The notes under the pieces: model-generated | The model's input: the letters and a program-made list of their open reading frames with translations, nothing else | Told to the model about the DNA's origin: nothing | Databases searched by the model: none | Position numbers and translations under genes: made by a program | From: a virus | Length of the DNA: 64,000 nucleotides | Direction: 5' to 3' (one strand) | Virus record (IMG/VR): IMGVR_UViG_3300032668_000011 | Span: 1 to 64,000 of that record | Shown here: positions 28,975-37,331 of the stretch, in pieces | Layout of the letters: each line of letters starts with the position of its first letter | Numbering within the stretch: the stretch's first letter is position 1

Positions 28975-31581
28975 GTGAGCTACAATGCCGTCATACAGGT
29001 GATTGGATCGCAAGGACCACAAGGCCCTGCTGGACCCAAGTCTCCCCTCGTTGACGGTGGAAATCAGGCATATGCCACGTCATCAGTCGCGTTTGATTCC
29101 CAGGGACAGTACGCCTCAGCGTTTGGAACTGACATCTTTCACTACGTCTCAGGTACACAAGGCCTAGGGCCAAATGCATCAGGAAGGCAGGTATTTGCGC
29201 TCGGCGGCGACATGTACTCCTCAGGCTCGGGCATCTTCGCCCAGGGCTTGACCGGCAGCATCACTCAACTTTCCAATGGAAATCCATTTCTTGTGGGAAT
29301 GGGTAACATCACCGTCCTTACGAATTCATTGGGTCAGATCGTTGTCAGCGGCTCGGGCGGCACGCCCACTGTCACAAACGTCACAGGCTCCGGAGGGACG
29401 AGCGTTTCAAACATCGGATCGATCTTCACGGTTTCTTCTTCAGTCGGCGTGCTGAGCGTCATCCCGCAAGGGGGACTCGCTGCGTCGATTGCCGGATCAA
29501 CGCTCACCGTCTCTGGTTCTGCGGGTGTGTTGAGCGTTGTACCGCATGGTGGAACTTCCGCGTCAATCACTGGAACTGCGTTGACTGTCTCGAGCTCTAT
29601 TGTGTCGGTCAGTGGACAAGGAGGTACGTCAGTCACTAACGGTGGTGGAACAACGTTCACTGTGTCATCTTCTGCGGGAGTCTTGAGCGTAGTTCCACAA
29701 GGCGGAATTGCTGCGTCAATCACTGGCACGGCCTTGACTGTCTCTGGATCTGCAGGCGTATTGAGTGTGGTTTCGCAAGGTGGAACATCCGCATCAATCA
29801 CGGGAACTGCGCTCACGGTATCTTCGTCAGTGGGTGTGCTCAGCGTAATCCCACAAGGAGGACTAGTTGCGTCGATCGCAGGGTCAGCACTGACGGTCTC
29901 GGGCACAGTGGGAGTGCTAGGCGTTGTCTCTCAAGGCGGAACACACGCATCGATCGCCGGCTCAATGCTCACAGTCTCTAGCTCAGTCGGTGCGAATGCA
30001 TATTCATCGTACGTCGTGACCAATCCAGACGGTGAAAATCCAAATGAAAGATCGCTTGTTGGCAGAGGGTCTGTTCAAACGATCGACAATGGATCTGGCA
30101 ATGCGTTCGTACTGCTTGTCACGGGAACGTTGCAGGATACGGGAGCAGGTCAACTCTTCACAACAAGTTCGATCAGGTCAACGACAGGTCTTACAGGAAG
30201 CCTGACGCAGGTCTCTGCAGGAAATCCATTCCTGCTTCCAGGCACGAACGTCACGCTCTCCGCAAATCCTGCAGGGCAATGGACTATCTCTGCAGCTACT
30301 GGCAGCGGAGGTGGGGGTGGAGGAGGTTCCGGTGTTGACCCGTACGCTAGCTACGTCGTATTTTCGACAACAGGTTCACTAGCGAATGAAAGAACGTTGG
30401 CAGCAGGAGCAGGAATTTCGCTCACCGACGGAGGTCCTGGTGGGTTGTTGACGATCGGGAATACGGGTGGTGGTTCGTCAGGCTCGTGGACAACTTACGT
30501 TAATCTGACCGGCTACTATCAGTATGTACCGTACGATGGGCCAACAGACGTAATTCCCAGTACTGTGATCGTATCAGGCAGCGACAATAGTTTCTCTGGC
30601 GTTCAGTATTACATGCCAACAGGGACACCTTTCATCACAGTGATGTCGTCAACGTTGCCGTCTTCTGACGTAGCAGTGTTCATGACCGGAAGTTATCCTG
30701 GCGATGGTACGACCTTCAACACTCTTAATCCCACGCTCGTGTACTCAGACGGAACGAACATGTTTTCCTCGTTTGAGTGTCCGAACGGCGAGTATGACCT
30801 ATCGGTGATCAAAACCGTGGGTGGTGTCTATCCGCATGGTGGGCCGATGGCGAGGTACGTTTCATCTCTTGGCGGGATGAATCGTTATGCATACACAACA
30901 ATGCCGTACATCCCAATGTACGGATGCATGCTTAATCCTCAGGACAACGCTGCTAGCTATATTTCTTACCCAAACACCGGTGCTGGGAACACAGATGTTT
31001 TTCCGTACTATCCCACTGACACGCTCGTCTGGCAACATAGTCCTTTGTCAACTTCACCCTACTTTCTTGTGGGTTGGATGGGCCAGACACAGACGGGAGG
31101 GTCACAGACGATCGTCCCGGAGGTCTTCTATCCTGACCCGTATTCACCTGGAAATGCGTGGATTTCACAGCAACAGAGCGAACTAATCATTAGGATCGGA
31201 GAAGCAATCGTTGGTCCCAACGCTCTATTGACTGACTCAGTCACTCTTCCGGACACTGGGAACGGTACTACGACAACTCTAACCGTAGACATGACAGCTA
31301 AGATTAGCTACAGCGATGGAACTGCATCGGATGTGCTCGGTGATTCGTGCTATGGTAAATTCTCAGCTACTTTCACAAGCATCGGTGGCGCTGTAACACA
31401 GTTGGGAACCACTACAACACTTGTGCCAATTGCAAACGCAGCTAGCACTTCAATGGCAGACCTGGTCTTCACCTTGAGTGCGGCCGGCACGGTCGTGTAC
31501 TTACAAACAACGTCAGGTACGTTGATTGGCACTTCGTCGGTCATCGCGCTTCAATTCAAAGTCACCGCAGAGGTAAACTGA
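28975..31581 (+). CDS. Second repeat tail fibre with collagen-like start
   Basis: An 868-residue fibre starting at GTG after GAAGGAAGAACA. Residues 12-22 form a short Gly-x-x collagen-like run. Residues about 150-340 contain seven tandem 25-residue units with the core VLSVxxQGGxxASIxGxxLTVSSS, followed by two NPNER/GPGG modules like those of the fibre at 15,624. The C-terminal 300 residues are a non-repetitive beta domain, probably the receptor-binding head. Confidence 0.75.
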   Translation: MSYNAVIQVIGSQGPQGPAGPKSPLVDGGNQAYATSSVAFDSQGQYASAFGTDIFHYVSGTQGLGPNASGRQVFALGGDMYSSGSGIFAQGLTGSITQLSNGNPFLVGMGNITVLTNSLGQIVVSGSGGTPTVTNVTGSGGTSVSNIGSIFTVSSSVGVLSVIPQGGLAASIAGSTLTVSGSAGVLSVVPHGGTSASITGTALTVSSSIVSVSGQGGTSVTNGGGTTFTVSSSAGVLSVVPQGGIAASITGTALTVSGSAGVLSVVSQGGTSASITGTALTVSSSVGVLSVIPQGGLVASIAGSALTVSGTVGVLGVVSQGGTHASIAGSMLTVSSSVGANAYSSYVVTNPDGENPNERSLVGRGSVQTIDNGSGNAFVLLVTGTLQDTGAGQLFTTSSIRSTTGLTGSLTQVSAGNPFLLPGTNVTLSANPAGQWTISAATGSGGGGGGGSGVDPYASYVVFSTTGSLANERTLAAGAGISLTDGGPGGLLTIGNTGGGSSGSWTTYVNLTGYYQYVPYDGPTDVIPSTVIVSGSDNSFSGVQYYMPTGTPFITVMSSTLPSSDVAVFMTGSYPGDGTTFNTLNPTLVYSDGTNMFSSFECPNGEYDLSVIKTVGGVYPHGGPMARYVSSLGGMNRYAYTTMPYIPMYGCMLNPQDNAASYISYPNTGAGNTDVFPYYPTDTLVWQHSPLSTSPYFLVGWMGQTQTGGSQTIVPEVFYPDPYSPGNAWISQQQSELIIRIGEAIVGPNALLTDSVTLPDTGNGTTTTLTVDMTAKISYSDGTASDVLGDSCYGKFSATFTSIGGAVTQLGTTTTLVPIANAASTSMADLVFTLSAAGTVVYLQTTSGTLIGTSSVIALQFKVTAEVN
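29440..29992 (+). repeat. Tandem 25-residue fibre repeats
   Basis: Seven consecutive coding units of about 75-78 bases, each encoding V-L-S-V-x-x-Q-G-G ... L-T-V-S-S/G-S. They lie entirely inside the second fibre gene and look like a fibre shaft. Confidence 0.8.
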
Positions 31582-31582
31582 A

Positions 31583-31942
31583 ATGGCCGGAAGATTCACG
31601 CTCTCAACACCTTACGTATCAACCGCATGGAACATCACCGTGTCAACTTGGGACTACTCTCTCAACATGTACAACGGAAAAATCCGACACGTTGACATTC
31701 ACTGGTACTCTAGCGCCGGGGCCGTCGTTGGACCTCAGGTCGTCCCAGGAGGTCCCGTGTCGAGCGTTGCTGTTCCCAAAGGTACTGCTCAGGGCGTCAT
31801 TGCAGGAAAGATGTCAACTGTTGATACGCACATCGCAACGCTCATGGCAACTGCGGCGCTCGCGGGTGAAACGCCGATTCAAACCCTTGATAGGGCAGTC
31901 AAGACATACGCAATTGCACTGTACCCGGCCTTGACGTTCTAA
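31583..31942 (+). CDS. Small C-terminal tail-module protein
   Basis: A 119-residue protein, last gene of the + strand tail module, one base after the second fibre gene. The first half is beta-rich and aromatic, the second half (from about residue 70) is helical. I recognise no family. It could be a fibre chaperone or cap, judged only by position. Confidence 0.6.
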   Translation: MAGRFTLSTPYVSTAWNITVSTWDYSLNMYNGKIRHVDIHWYSSAGAVVGPQVVPGGPVSSVAVPKGTAQGVIAGKMSTVDTHIATLMATAALAGETPIQTLDRAVKTYAIALYPALTF

Positions 31943-32097
31943 CGTTCAACGGGAACGATCTGAAGCATGAGAGCTCGCCTCATGAGCTCCTCCTCCCACG
32001 CGATACGTTCATCCTCCGTGGGCCCAACCTTCTCAGGCGTTGCAGGTACCATGATGACATCATTCTCGTCACCCATAAGATCAATCATGATGAACAT
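31939..32097 (-). CDS. Small acidic protein
   Basis: A 52-residue frame on the - strand, ATG at 32097 after AGAGGTGTCAG, ending in TAG at 31939. It overlaps the end of the convergent + strand gene by four bases. Acidic and Met-rich, with a helical C-terminal half. No family recognised. The ribosome site and tight convergent fit support a real gene. Confidence 0.55.
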   Translation of the reverse strand: MFIMIDLMGDENDVIMVPATPEKVGPTEDERIAWEEELMRRALMLQIVPVER

Positions 32098-32178
32098 CTG
32101 ACACCTCTCGTATTAAGTATCCCGGACACCTGCAACTGTCACCCGACCGGCCTTGTCGGCCAAACCTACGGCCCACGA

Positions 32179-32206
32179 GCGGCCCACGAAATAACTCGTG
32201 GGCCGC
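32179..32206. terminator. Perfect 11-bp hairpin between convergent units
   Basis: GCGGCCCACGA (32179-32189) and its exact complement (32196-32206) enclose a 6-base loop. The hairpin lies between the + strand tail module and the - strand early-type genes. No long T run follows on either strand, so termination is likely but not certain. Confidence 0.6.
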
Positions 32207-32215
32207 CATTATTGG

Positions 32216-33448
32216 CTACAAGGTCAGCCGCTCGATAATTGTGTCGAGTGACCCGGGTGACAGCTTGTTCTTCTCACAGTTGGATTTGAACCACTCTCGT
32301 GCGCTCTTGGCCTTGTTCTCCCACATGTTGAAGTACGGCGCCCCCCAATCACCCGAGAGGTTGACCAACGACGCGTAGTGCTTGCGTGAGCCGTCAGCCT
32401 CCTTGCGAAATTCCGCGACACGAGCGTCGATTTCCTTGCAGTACTTGCCGAACTCGTACTGCATGCGAAGCAACCGGTCGCCGACCTCCTTGGGAACGAG
32501 GGGCACGATGTCGTCGACCTTCTCTAGGATCACGCACTCTAGAGCGTTACGCACCGAGGACGTCACAGTGTCCTTCGAACGGTGTGCGAGCACGTACGTC
32601 TTGTTCTTGACCTTCATGCGTCGGAAGTGCGAATCACATGCGACAGCACCCTCGAGCTCTGAAGGTGACGCATTGTCGACGAACGCTGAGAGCGTGACTA
32701 CGTCCCTGATGGGCCACGTCTTGGGACGGCGTACCCACTGAAGCCTGACCTTCTCGATGGGCTCTTCTTTGCCCGTCGCGGTATGACGCACAGCGAGAAG
32801 GTACACACGAGGCTGAGGATAGACCACGACGACCTGGTTGTACGGGGAAACGAGCTCGAAGACGTACGTCAGTTCCTTGTTGAGATGGATGACATTGTCA
32901 ATCCCATGGACGGGCCATACAACCTTCTCCATCTCGAGTTCCTCACGAGTCTCGACGAGTGCGCGGAGGAACAGCTCTGCGAACGTCATGTTGCCAATCT
33001 CAAGATGATCCTTGACGATGGGCAGGTCCGCTTCTGGCACGGATCGCGTGCCGGCGTACCACCTGTCGTGCAGCGGGTCCCAGTACAAGATGATGCACGT
33101 GCCGTCGACCTTCTCATAGACGCGAAGTTCCTTGTCGGTCCAGTTGACGTCCGCAGCGTGCGTATCGCCGTAGTTGTAGAAGCGATTCATCGGCCATGCG
33201 AGGACCTCAACGTCTCCAACCGTGTGATCCTTCCACGAGTCATCGTTGCCCCGCACAGAGAAAGGTCTGGGCCGGATGACGAGCCCGCGGCACTGTTCTG
33301 AGATCGGATCTCCCGGTTTCGCATCGATCATGTCATAATTTAATGTGAATTTATCGAACATGACGTTCGGACGGGCGTTGACACCGTGCTCCTTCTCGAG
33401 TTCACGAAAGGTGTGATGACGCAGGTATTCCTTGACAAGCAGTTCCAT
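32216..33448 (-). CDS. RNA ligase, T4 Rnl1-like
   Basis: A 410-residue nucleotidyltransferase. Motif I is YEKVDGTCIILYWD (Lys of K-x-DG near residue 130). It is preceded by QCRGLVI and WPMNRFYNYGD, a layout typical of the T4 Rnl1 family, in which a conserved Arg-Gly and an MxxFFN-like stretch come before the catalytic lysine. Such enzymes seal 5'-phosphate to 3'-hydroxyl RNA ends and in T4 reseal cleaved tRNA. I choose the ATG at 33448 because a TATGAT box lies exactly six bases upstream. An in-frame GTG at 33484 is possible. Confidence 0.8.
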   Translation of the reverse strand: MELLVKEYLRHHTFRELEKEHGVNARPNVMFDKFTLNYDMIDAKPGDPISEQCRGLVIRPRPFSVRGNDDSWKDHTVGDVEVLAWPMNRFYNYGDTHAADVNWTDKELRVYEKVDGTCIILYWDPLHDRWYAGTRSVPEADLPIVKDHLEIGNMTFAELFLRALVETREELEMEKVVWPVHGIDNVIHLNKELTYVFELVSPYNQVVVVYPQPRVYLLAVRHTATGKEEPIEKVRLQWVRRPKTWPIRDVVTLSAFVDNASPSELEGAVACDSHFRRMKVKNKTYVLAHRSKDTVTSSVRNALECVILEKVDDIVPLVPKEVGDRLLRMQYEFGKYCKEIDARVAEFRKEADGSRKHYASLVNLSGDWGAPYFNMWENKAKSAREWFKSNCEKNKLSPGSLDTIIERLTL

Positions 33449-33454
33449 GATCCT

Positions 33455-33463
33455 ATCATAACA
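33455..33463 (-). promoter_or_regulatory. Extended -10 promoter, leaderless start at 33448
   Basis: Reads TGT then TATGAT on the - strand, with six bases before the ATG of the Rnl1-like ligase, so the predicted +1 is the A of ATG. Confidence 0.5.
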
Positions 33464-33475
33464 CACCATGGCCTC

Positions 33476-33505
33476 TTGATACACTTGTTCTTGACCGGTT
33501 AGAAT
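33476..33505 (+). promoter_or_regulatory. Promoter with -35 and -10, leaderless start at 33512
   Basis: TTGATA (33476-33481), an 18-base spacer and TAGAAT (33500-33505), then six bases to the ATG of the HAD gene. No ribosome site is present between, so a leaderless mRNA is predicted. Confidence 0.55.
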
Positions 33506-33511
33506 TCTAGC

Positions 33512-34087
33512 ATGGGATCATCGACGAGGCTCCTGAGGGAGTTAATCAGCGAGATCGTCCTCGAAGAACCGGGTATTCGTAGATTGCGCGTGTTCGACTT
33601 TGACGATACGCTCGTTAGGACGGACGCAATGGTGCATGTCACTGACGCAAACGGCATCACGCATCATCTCACGTCACACGAGTATGCATTTTACGAGAGG
33701 AAGGAGGGTGATACGCTCGACTATTGCGACTTCGAGCGGTTGATCAACCCTCGTCCGATCAGGTGGACGAACAAGGTGCTTCGCACAGTGCATGAGAAGT
33801 ACGGACCGAGCGGCGTAGCAGTCATGTCAGCGCGTGGCAACGGTGAGCCTATCAGGCAATTCCTCTCTAACATCGGCTACAATGAGATTGAGATCATTGC
33901 AATCGGCAACTCGGATCCGCAGCTGAAGGCAAAGTGGATCGACGAGAGGATAGTGCGCGATGGCCTGGACCTCGTGGAGTTCTTTGATGACTCTCACCGG
34001 TACAACGTAGCAGTCAACTGCCTGAGGCACAAGCACCCGAACGTGAGAATCATCACGCACGAGGTGACGAACACGTACTGGCGCTAG
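33512..34087 (+). CDS. HAD-family phosphatase, RNA-repair type
   Basis: A 191-residue protein. HAD motif I is VFDFDDTLVRT (near residue 30), motif II is probably MSARG (near 105) and the acidic motif is EFFDDS (near 155). The overall look matches the HAD domain associated with RNA-repair polynucleotide kinase/phosphatases. It lies divergently next to an Rnl1-like ligase, which supports a role in trimming 3' phosphate ends before sealing, though the substrate is unproven. The N-terminus (LLRELISEIVLEE) matches a leader shared with three other proteins here. It is almost the only + strand gene in this half. Confidence 0.7.
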   Translation: MGSSTRLLRELISEIVLEEPGIRRLRVFDFDDTLVRTDAMVHVTDANGITHHLTSHEYAFYERKEGDTLDYCDFERLINPRPIRWTNKVLRTVHEKYGPSGVAVMSARGNGEPIRQFLSNIGYNEIEIIAIGNSDPQLKAKWIDERIVRDGLDLVEFFDDSHRYNVAVNCLRHKHPNVRIITHEVTNTYWR

Positions 34088-34521
34088 GGCTCGTCGGGTT
34101 CCTCATCGTCCATGTCATCCTTCACCGTTTCGAAATCAATTTTCGATTCTTCCTCGGTGATCGGCACAATCTCAATGTCAGCGTCAGAGAAGCTCTTCAA
34201 CGGAAGGAGACCTGAGTTGACCCAGCCACCGTGTACAGTGACAACGAGTCCGGCTGCGTTCCTTGATGGCATTGCCTTGCCAATCCTCACGACGTCAAGC
34301 CTGTGAAAACGATCCTTGTCCTCGAACGCATACTCGAACCCCAACAGTTCGACCTCCATGAAACCTCCGGGCTCGAGCAAAAGCTCCTCAAGGTCAGGCA
34401 TGACCACTTGCTCATCTGCCTCGAGCGACTTCAACCAGACGTACAGCGATTCAGAGTTCGAGAACATGTAGATCTTCTTACCTGAAGATCCGGGCTTGAG
34501 TGTGACACGTACTTTTTTCAT
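34084..34521 (-). CDS. Hypothetical acidic protein
   Basis: A 145-residue protein with an acidic tail of mostly Asp and Glu. The ATG follows GACAGGAGCCA, and a TACTAT box lies about 17 bases upstream. It overlaps the end of the convergent HAD gene by four bases. The first half looks alternating beta/alpha. No family recognised. Confidence 0.65.
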   Translation of the reverse strand: MKKVRVTLKPGSSGKKIYMFSNSESLYVWLKSLEADEQVVMPDLEELLLEPGGFMEVELLGFEYAFEDKDRFHRLDVVRIGKAMPSRNAAGLVVTVHGGWVNSGLLPLKSFSDADIEIVPITEEESKIDFETVKDDMDDEEPDEP

Positions 34522-34590
34522 TGGCTCCTGTCACGATAGTACGGAGCACGTGCAGATTTGTTCGTCTGCTCACTCGGAGTTGAACTCATT

Positions 34591-34682
34591 TGGTGGACCG
34601 CCAGGGAGTCGAACCCTGCAGTTATGCCGTATCAGAGCGTCGCGGAGGTATAAAACCCGCCCGGGCAACCGACCCGCGGTCC
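34591..34682 (-). tRNA. Class II tRNA, anticodon unclear
   Basis: The acceptor stem GGACCGC/GCGGTCC, encoded ACCA end, T arm CAGGG-TTCGACT-CCCTG and a long variable region are clear. The D stem is short (three pairs). The anticodon arm best folds as GCGGG/TCCGC around a nine-base loop TTTTATACC, so the anticodon cannot be read with confidence. Confidence 0.7.
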
Positions 34683-34702
34683 AAGAATGGGAACCGCAGT
34701 CC

Positions 34703-35416
34703 TCATATGAGTGCGTTGAACAGGTCCTTGTTGTCACCACAGTAGGCACCGAGCTTGTCGAGCCAGGCTTTCGACTTCTGTTTGAACATGATGGGCATCT
34801 TCGTCTTCTTGTCGTTCGACGCCTTGCAGACAACACCCTCGAACGTCATGCCGATGATCGTACCGGTACGCACGTTCTCAATGAACTGCGGCGTGACCTG
34901 CCCTGTGTATAGAGCCCGAGCATGATCGATTCCCGCTCTTTCGACAAGGTTCAAGTACGCACCGGGCATCATGATTCCCTGATTGAAAGGCGCGATATCG
35001 AAGAGCGTGACGGTGATGTCATCAGTCGGGTCATGCATCCCTGCAAATGACCTAGGTCCCCACATCTCGAAGAAGCACATGGCACGGTCATATCTTGCAT
35101 CTTTGAGTGCCTTTGCTAAGGAATCGCCGTACTTGTTCAGTACGAGCTCAGGAGCGCGCCCGAACATAGGATCCGTGGCATCTACGAGGCGATGACGTGT
35201 GCCAAACTTGTGCCAACCCTTCTTGCTCGTCCACTCGGCTCGGATGTTGCTTCCGTCGAGCTTGTCGAACGCGATGATGGGCATGTGACACTCTGACGCA
35301 TATGCGATCGACGGATACGTTTTCACAAGGCTCTCCGGATCTCTTCGTTCGTCAAATTCATTGTCTAGACGTGTGTCACGTCGCCTGTAATGCTCTTTCA
35401 ACTTGCGTTCCTTCAT
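34703..35416 (-). CDS. RNA ligase, Rnl2-like short form
   Basis: A 237-residue nucleotidyltransferase. Motif I is FDKLDGSNIRAEW (near residue 49), motif III is probably CFFEMWGPRSF (about 115), motif IV is FEGVVCK (about 195) and motif V is MFKQKSKAWL (about 210). There is no room for a separate C-terminal domain, so this is a compact ligase core. It lies directly downstream of tRNA-Gly(CCC) in transcription order and just upstream of the odd class II tRNA, and is one of three RNA ligases in the window. Confidence 0.8.
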   Translation of the reverse strand: MKERKLKEHYRRRDTRLDNEFDERRDPESLVKTYPSIAYASECHMPIIAFDKLDGSNIRAEWTSKKGWHKFGTRHRLVDATDPMFGRAPELVLNKYGDSLAKALKDARYDRAMCFFEMWGPRSFAGMHDPTDDITVTLFDIAPFNQGIMMPGAYLNLVERAGIDHARALYTGQVTPQFIENVRTGTIIGMTFEGVVCKASNDKKTKMPIMFKQKSKAWLDKLGAYCGDNKDLFNALI

Positions 35417-35491
35417 TCAAACTACTTCCTGAAGATGAAACTCCTCTCTTCAGGATAGCACTGTACCACATTACGTTGCAGGTGTTCATTG

Positions 35492-35563
35492 AGCGACCGA
35501 CGGGGTTCGGACCCGTGACCTCCTGGATGGGAACCAGACGCGTTGCCACTACGCTACGGTCGC
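35492..35563 (-). tRNA. tRNA-Gly(CCC)
   Basis: Acceptor GCGACCG/CGGTCGC, anticodon loop TTCCCAT on stem TCTGG/CCAGG, T loop TCCGAAC, discriminator T as usual for Gly. CCA is not encoded. Confidence 0.9.
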
Positions 35564-35628
35564 AAAAACGATCTTCACCTTCTGCCTAGTTTGGATTTTG
35601 AGTGGGCCGATGGTCATCCCACAAAGGG

Positions 35629-36042
35629 TTACTGATCGTTGGGAAAGACAAGATAATCAGAAGCATAATTCGTTGTGTTGAAATACTTTGTAGACTTCTC
35701 AAATCTAACACTCATTCCTCGAGTGTACTCTGTCAGTTTCTTCAACGTAACGTACAAAACCACGTTTCGATCGGTTACGTAAAGAGCCATCACATCAAAC
35801 TCATCACCAATGTATGGTCGAGTGTGATCGTGTTGCTTACACGCTTCGAAAACAACAAGCTCATTCTTAGACGTTGAAGTCTTGACTTGAATTCTCGTGA
35901 ATTTCGAGTTTTTGTATGCAACGAGATCAATCTCGGATGAACCGGTGACCTCTTTAAAAACATCATATTCAAGACCGAGGAGCTGTTGTGTCACAGCTAG
36001 TTCACCAATCGTTCCTTTACGTGAAGTAGGTGAGGCACTCAT
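35629..36042 (-). CDS. PD-(D/E)XK homing endonuclease, I-SspI-like
   Basis: A 137-residue protein. GELAVTQQLL, then SSEIDLVAY and RIQVKTST form the PD-(D/E)XK core (Glu, Asp and the Q-x-K pair), as in group I intron-associated nucleases of the PDDEXK_5 family, of which I-SspI sits in a tRNA intron. I choose the ATG at 36042, which lies one base after the encoded CCA of tRNA-Gly(TCC). Residues further upstream in this frame are the tRNA itself. No intron was found around it, so it is probably a free-standing homing nuclease. Confidence 0.75.
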   Translation of the reverse strand: MSASPTSRKGTIGELAVTQQLLGLEYDVFKEVTGSSEIDLVAYKNSKFTRIQVKTSTSKNELVVFEACKQHDHTRPYIGDEFDVMALYVTDRNVVLYVTLKKLTEYTRGMSVRFEKSTKYFNTTNYASDYLVFPNDQ

Positions 36043-36043
36043 C

Positions 36044-36125
36044 TGGAGCGGGTGGTGGGATTCGAACCCACGATGCTTTCGCGCCTGCTTGGAAGGCAGG
36101 TGATCTACCACTGACCGACACCCGC
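36044..36125 (-). tRNA. tRNA-Gly(TCC)
   Basis: Acceptor GCGGGTG/CACCCGC with discriminator T and encoded CCA. Anticodon arm CCTGC-CTTCCAA-GCAGG. The variable region is about 12 bases with a small GC hairpin, longer than usual for Gly. Confidence 0.9.
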
Positions 36126-36147
36126 GTGTCTTTTCATAATTACTCTA

Positions 36148-37026
36148 CTACGCTGCGATGTCTCCGTTCAACCCTATCGAGATTCGCAGGTACCTCGTCA
36201 ATATGTCAGTCTGGTCCTCGAGCACCGCTCGTTGGTGTGAGAATGCGAAGTGTGACACCAGTGCATTGCCGACGAGGTACAAGGGCCGTTTTAGTGCTCT
36301 CGGAATGCCCTTGGTCAAATCACTTTCATCCCTAGGACCGACTCTACCTCCAAACAGGGCAAAATTCTCTCCTGCCCATGCCATGACGCCGATGCGCTGG
36401 TGTTGAATCGGAAGTTCCGCGTTGACGAAGTACAGAGATTTTACGTTCCCGGCGTTGAGAATGTCGAGGAATTGTCTGTGAATGTATGCTGCGAACTCAC
36501 CGTTTGTGCATGCGTACGGGCACCTCGGGTCACCTGTGCAGTGTCCTAGCACATCACCGATGACGCCTTCATCCTGAAGGATCTTGGTGATATGCGGGAT
36601 GTTGAAGACGTTCGTGACGCATGCGAAGTTCGTGGGCGCTCGTTCGATGACAACCGGCATGAGGTTCTCGAAGAACTCGTCGTGTACGTAGCAGATGTCA
36701 TCGTCCATCTTCACGTAGATCGTGTTCGGAGCGACGCACGCTGCGTAGAAAAGGTGGATCGAACTGCTGTACTGGAAGTGCTTTCGCCTGGCGTCGTAGA
36801 GTTCCTTCTTGAGGGGGCCCGGCGAGAAGATGCGCTTGACCTTCGGGAACGTCGCCTCGAGTCGTTCGAAGTACGCTAGGTCAGCGGGTTCGTCCGTGTT
36901 CACCCAGAGTTGAATCTCATCGATGATGCTAGCGAAGCGATCAGCAAGCAAGTACGGGAGAAGGATACGCATGTAGCGGTATCGTCCCGATGGGATACAG
37001 ATGACGACTCTTTTGTCCTGAAACAT
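36148..37026 (-). CDS. Glycosyltransferase-like protein, GT-A type
   Basis: A 292-residue protein opening with RVVICIPSGRYRYM, a nucleotide-sugar-binding-like beta-alpha start, and carrying YVKMDDDICYV near residue 115, which fits the metal-binding DxD motif of GT-A transferases. Likely a cytoplasmic transferase that modifies a surface glycan or phage component, with substrate unknown. A TAGGAT box and an AAGG site lie upstream of the ATG. It stands alone between tRNA-Gly(TCC) and a small zinc-ribbon gene. Confidence 0.65.
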   Translation of the reverse strand: MFQDKRVVICIPSGRYRYMRILLPYLLADRFASIIDEIQLWVNTDEPADLAYFERLEATFPKVKRIFSPGPLKKELYDARRKHFQYSSSIHLFYAACVAPNTIYVKMDDDICYVHDEFFENLMPVVIERAPTNFACVTNVFNIPHITKILQDEGVIGDVLGHCTGDPRCPYACTNGEFAAYIHRQFLDILNAGNVKSLYFVNAELPIQHQRIGVMAWAGENFALFGGRVGPRDESDLTKGIPRALKRPLYLVGNALVSHFAFSHQRAVLEDQTDILTRYLRISIGLNGDIAA

Positions 37027-37045
37027 GTCTAGACCTTGAACAATC

Positions 37046-37234
37046 CTATCTCATCGAGAGATGACCGCGTTCAGGCACCATGAACGTGATGACGTCGCCG
37101 CACGCCGGACATTCATGTTCATAGACACCTGGTGTGAACACCATCATGCTTGGAGGATTGTGTTCTGGGTGTTTGCAAACAGGGCGGCGTTTGTAAGCGC
37201 TGGCAGCGTTGTCATCAATTCTTCGAGTAGGCAT
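37046..37234 (-). CDS. Small zinc-ribbon protein
   Basis: A 62-residue protein with one Cys/His cluster (CKHPEH) and a CPAC knuckle, enough for one zinc site. The family is not recognised. It begins about 10 bases after tRNA-Ser(TGA) in transcription order and ends just before the glycosyltransferase-like gene. Confidence 0.6.
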   Translation of the reverse strand: MPTRRIDDNAASAYKRRPVCKHPEHNPPSMMVFTPGVYEHECPACGDVITFMVPERGHLSMR

Positions 37235-37244
37235 GTATTCTCCG

Positions 37245-37331
37245 AGGAAGGTGAGGGATTCGAACCCCCGGGACCCGTTAGGGTCCTTCCGCTTTCAAGG
37301 CGGACGCAATAGGCCTCTCTACCAACCTTCC
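37245..37331 (-). tRNA. tRNA-Ser(TGA)
   Basis: Acceptor GGAAGGT/ACCTTCC, anticodon arm TCCGC-CTTGAAA-GCGGA, long variable arm with GGACCC/GGGTCC, T loop TTCGAAT. Discriminator reads T rather than the usual Ser G. CCA is not encoded. Confidence 0.9.

Noticed and set aside
29334-29906. Long antisense open frame inside the second fibre gene
   Set aside because: It mirrors the tandem coding repeats of the + strand fibre. The low-complexity Pro/Val/Asp product and lack of a start context mark it as a shadow.
32783-33301. 172-codon + strand frame opposite the Rnl1-like ligase
   Set aside because: The opposite strand encodes a clear RNA ligase with motifs. This frame is a GC-skew shadow.
34591-34682. 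Ochre-suppressor tRNA implying TAA recoding
   Set aside because: TTA can be read in the loop, but the arm does not fold with TTA at 34-36, and genes here end normally with TAA, TAG and TGA without in-frame TAA.
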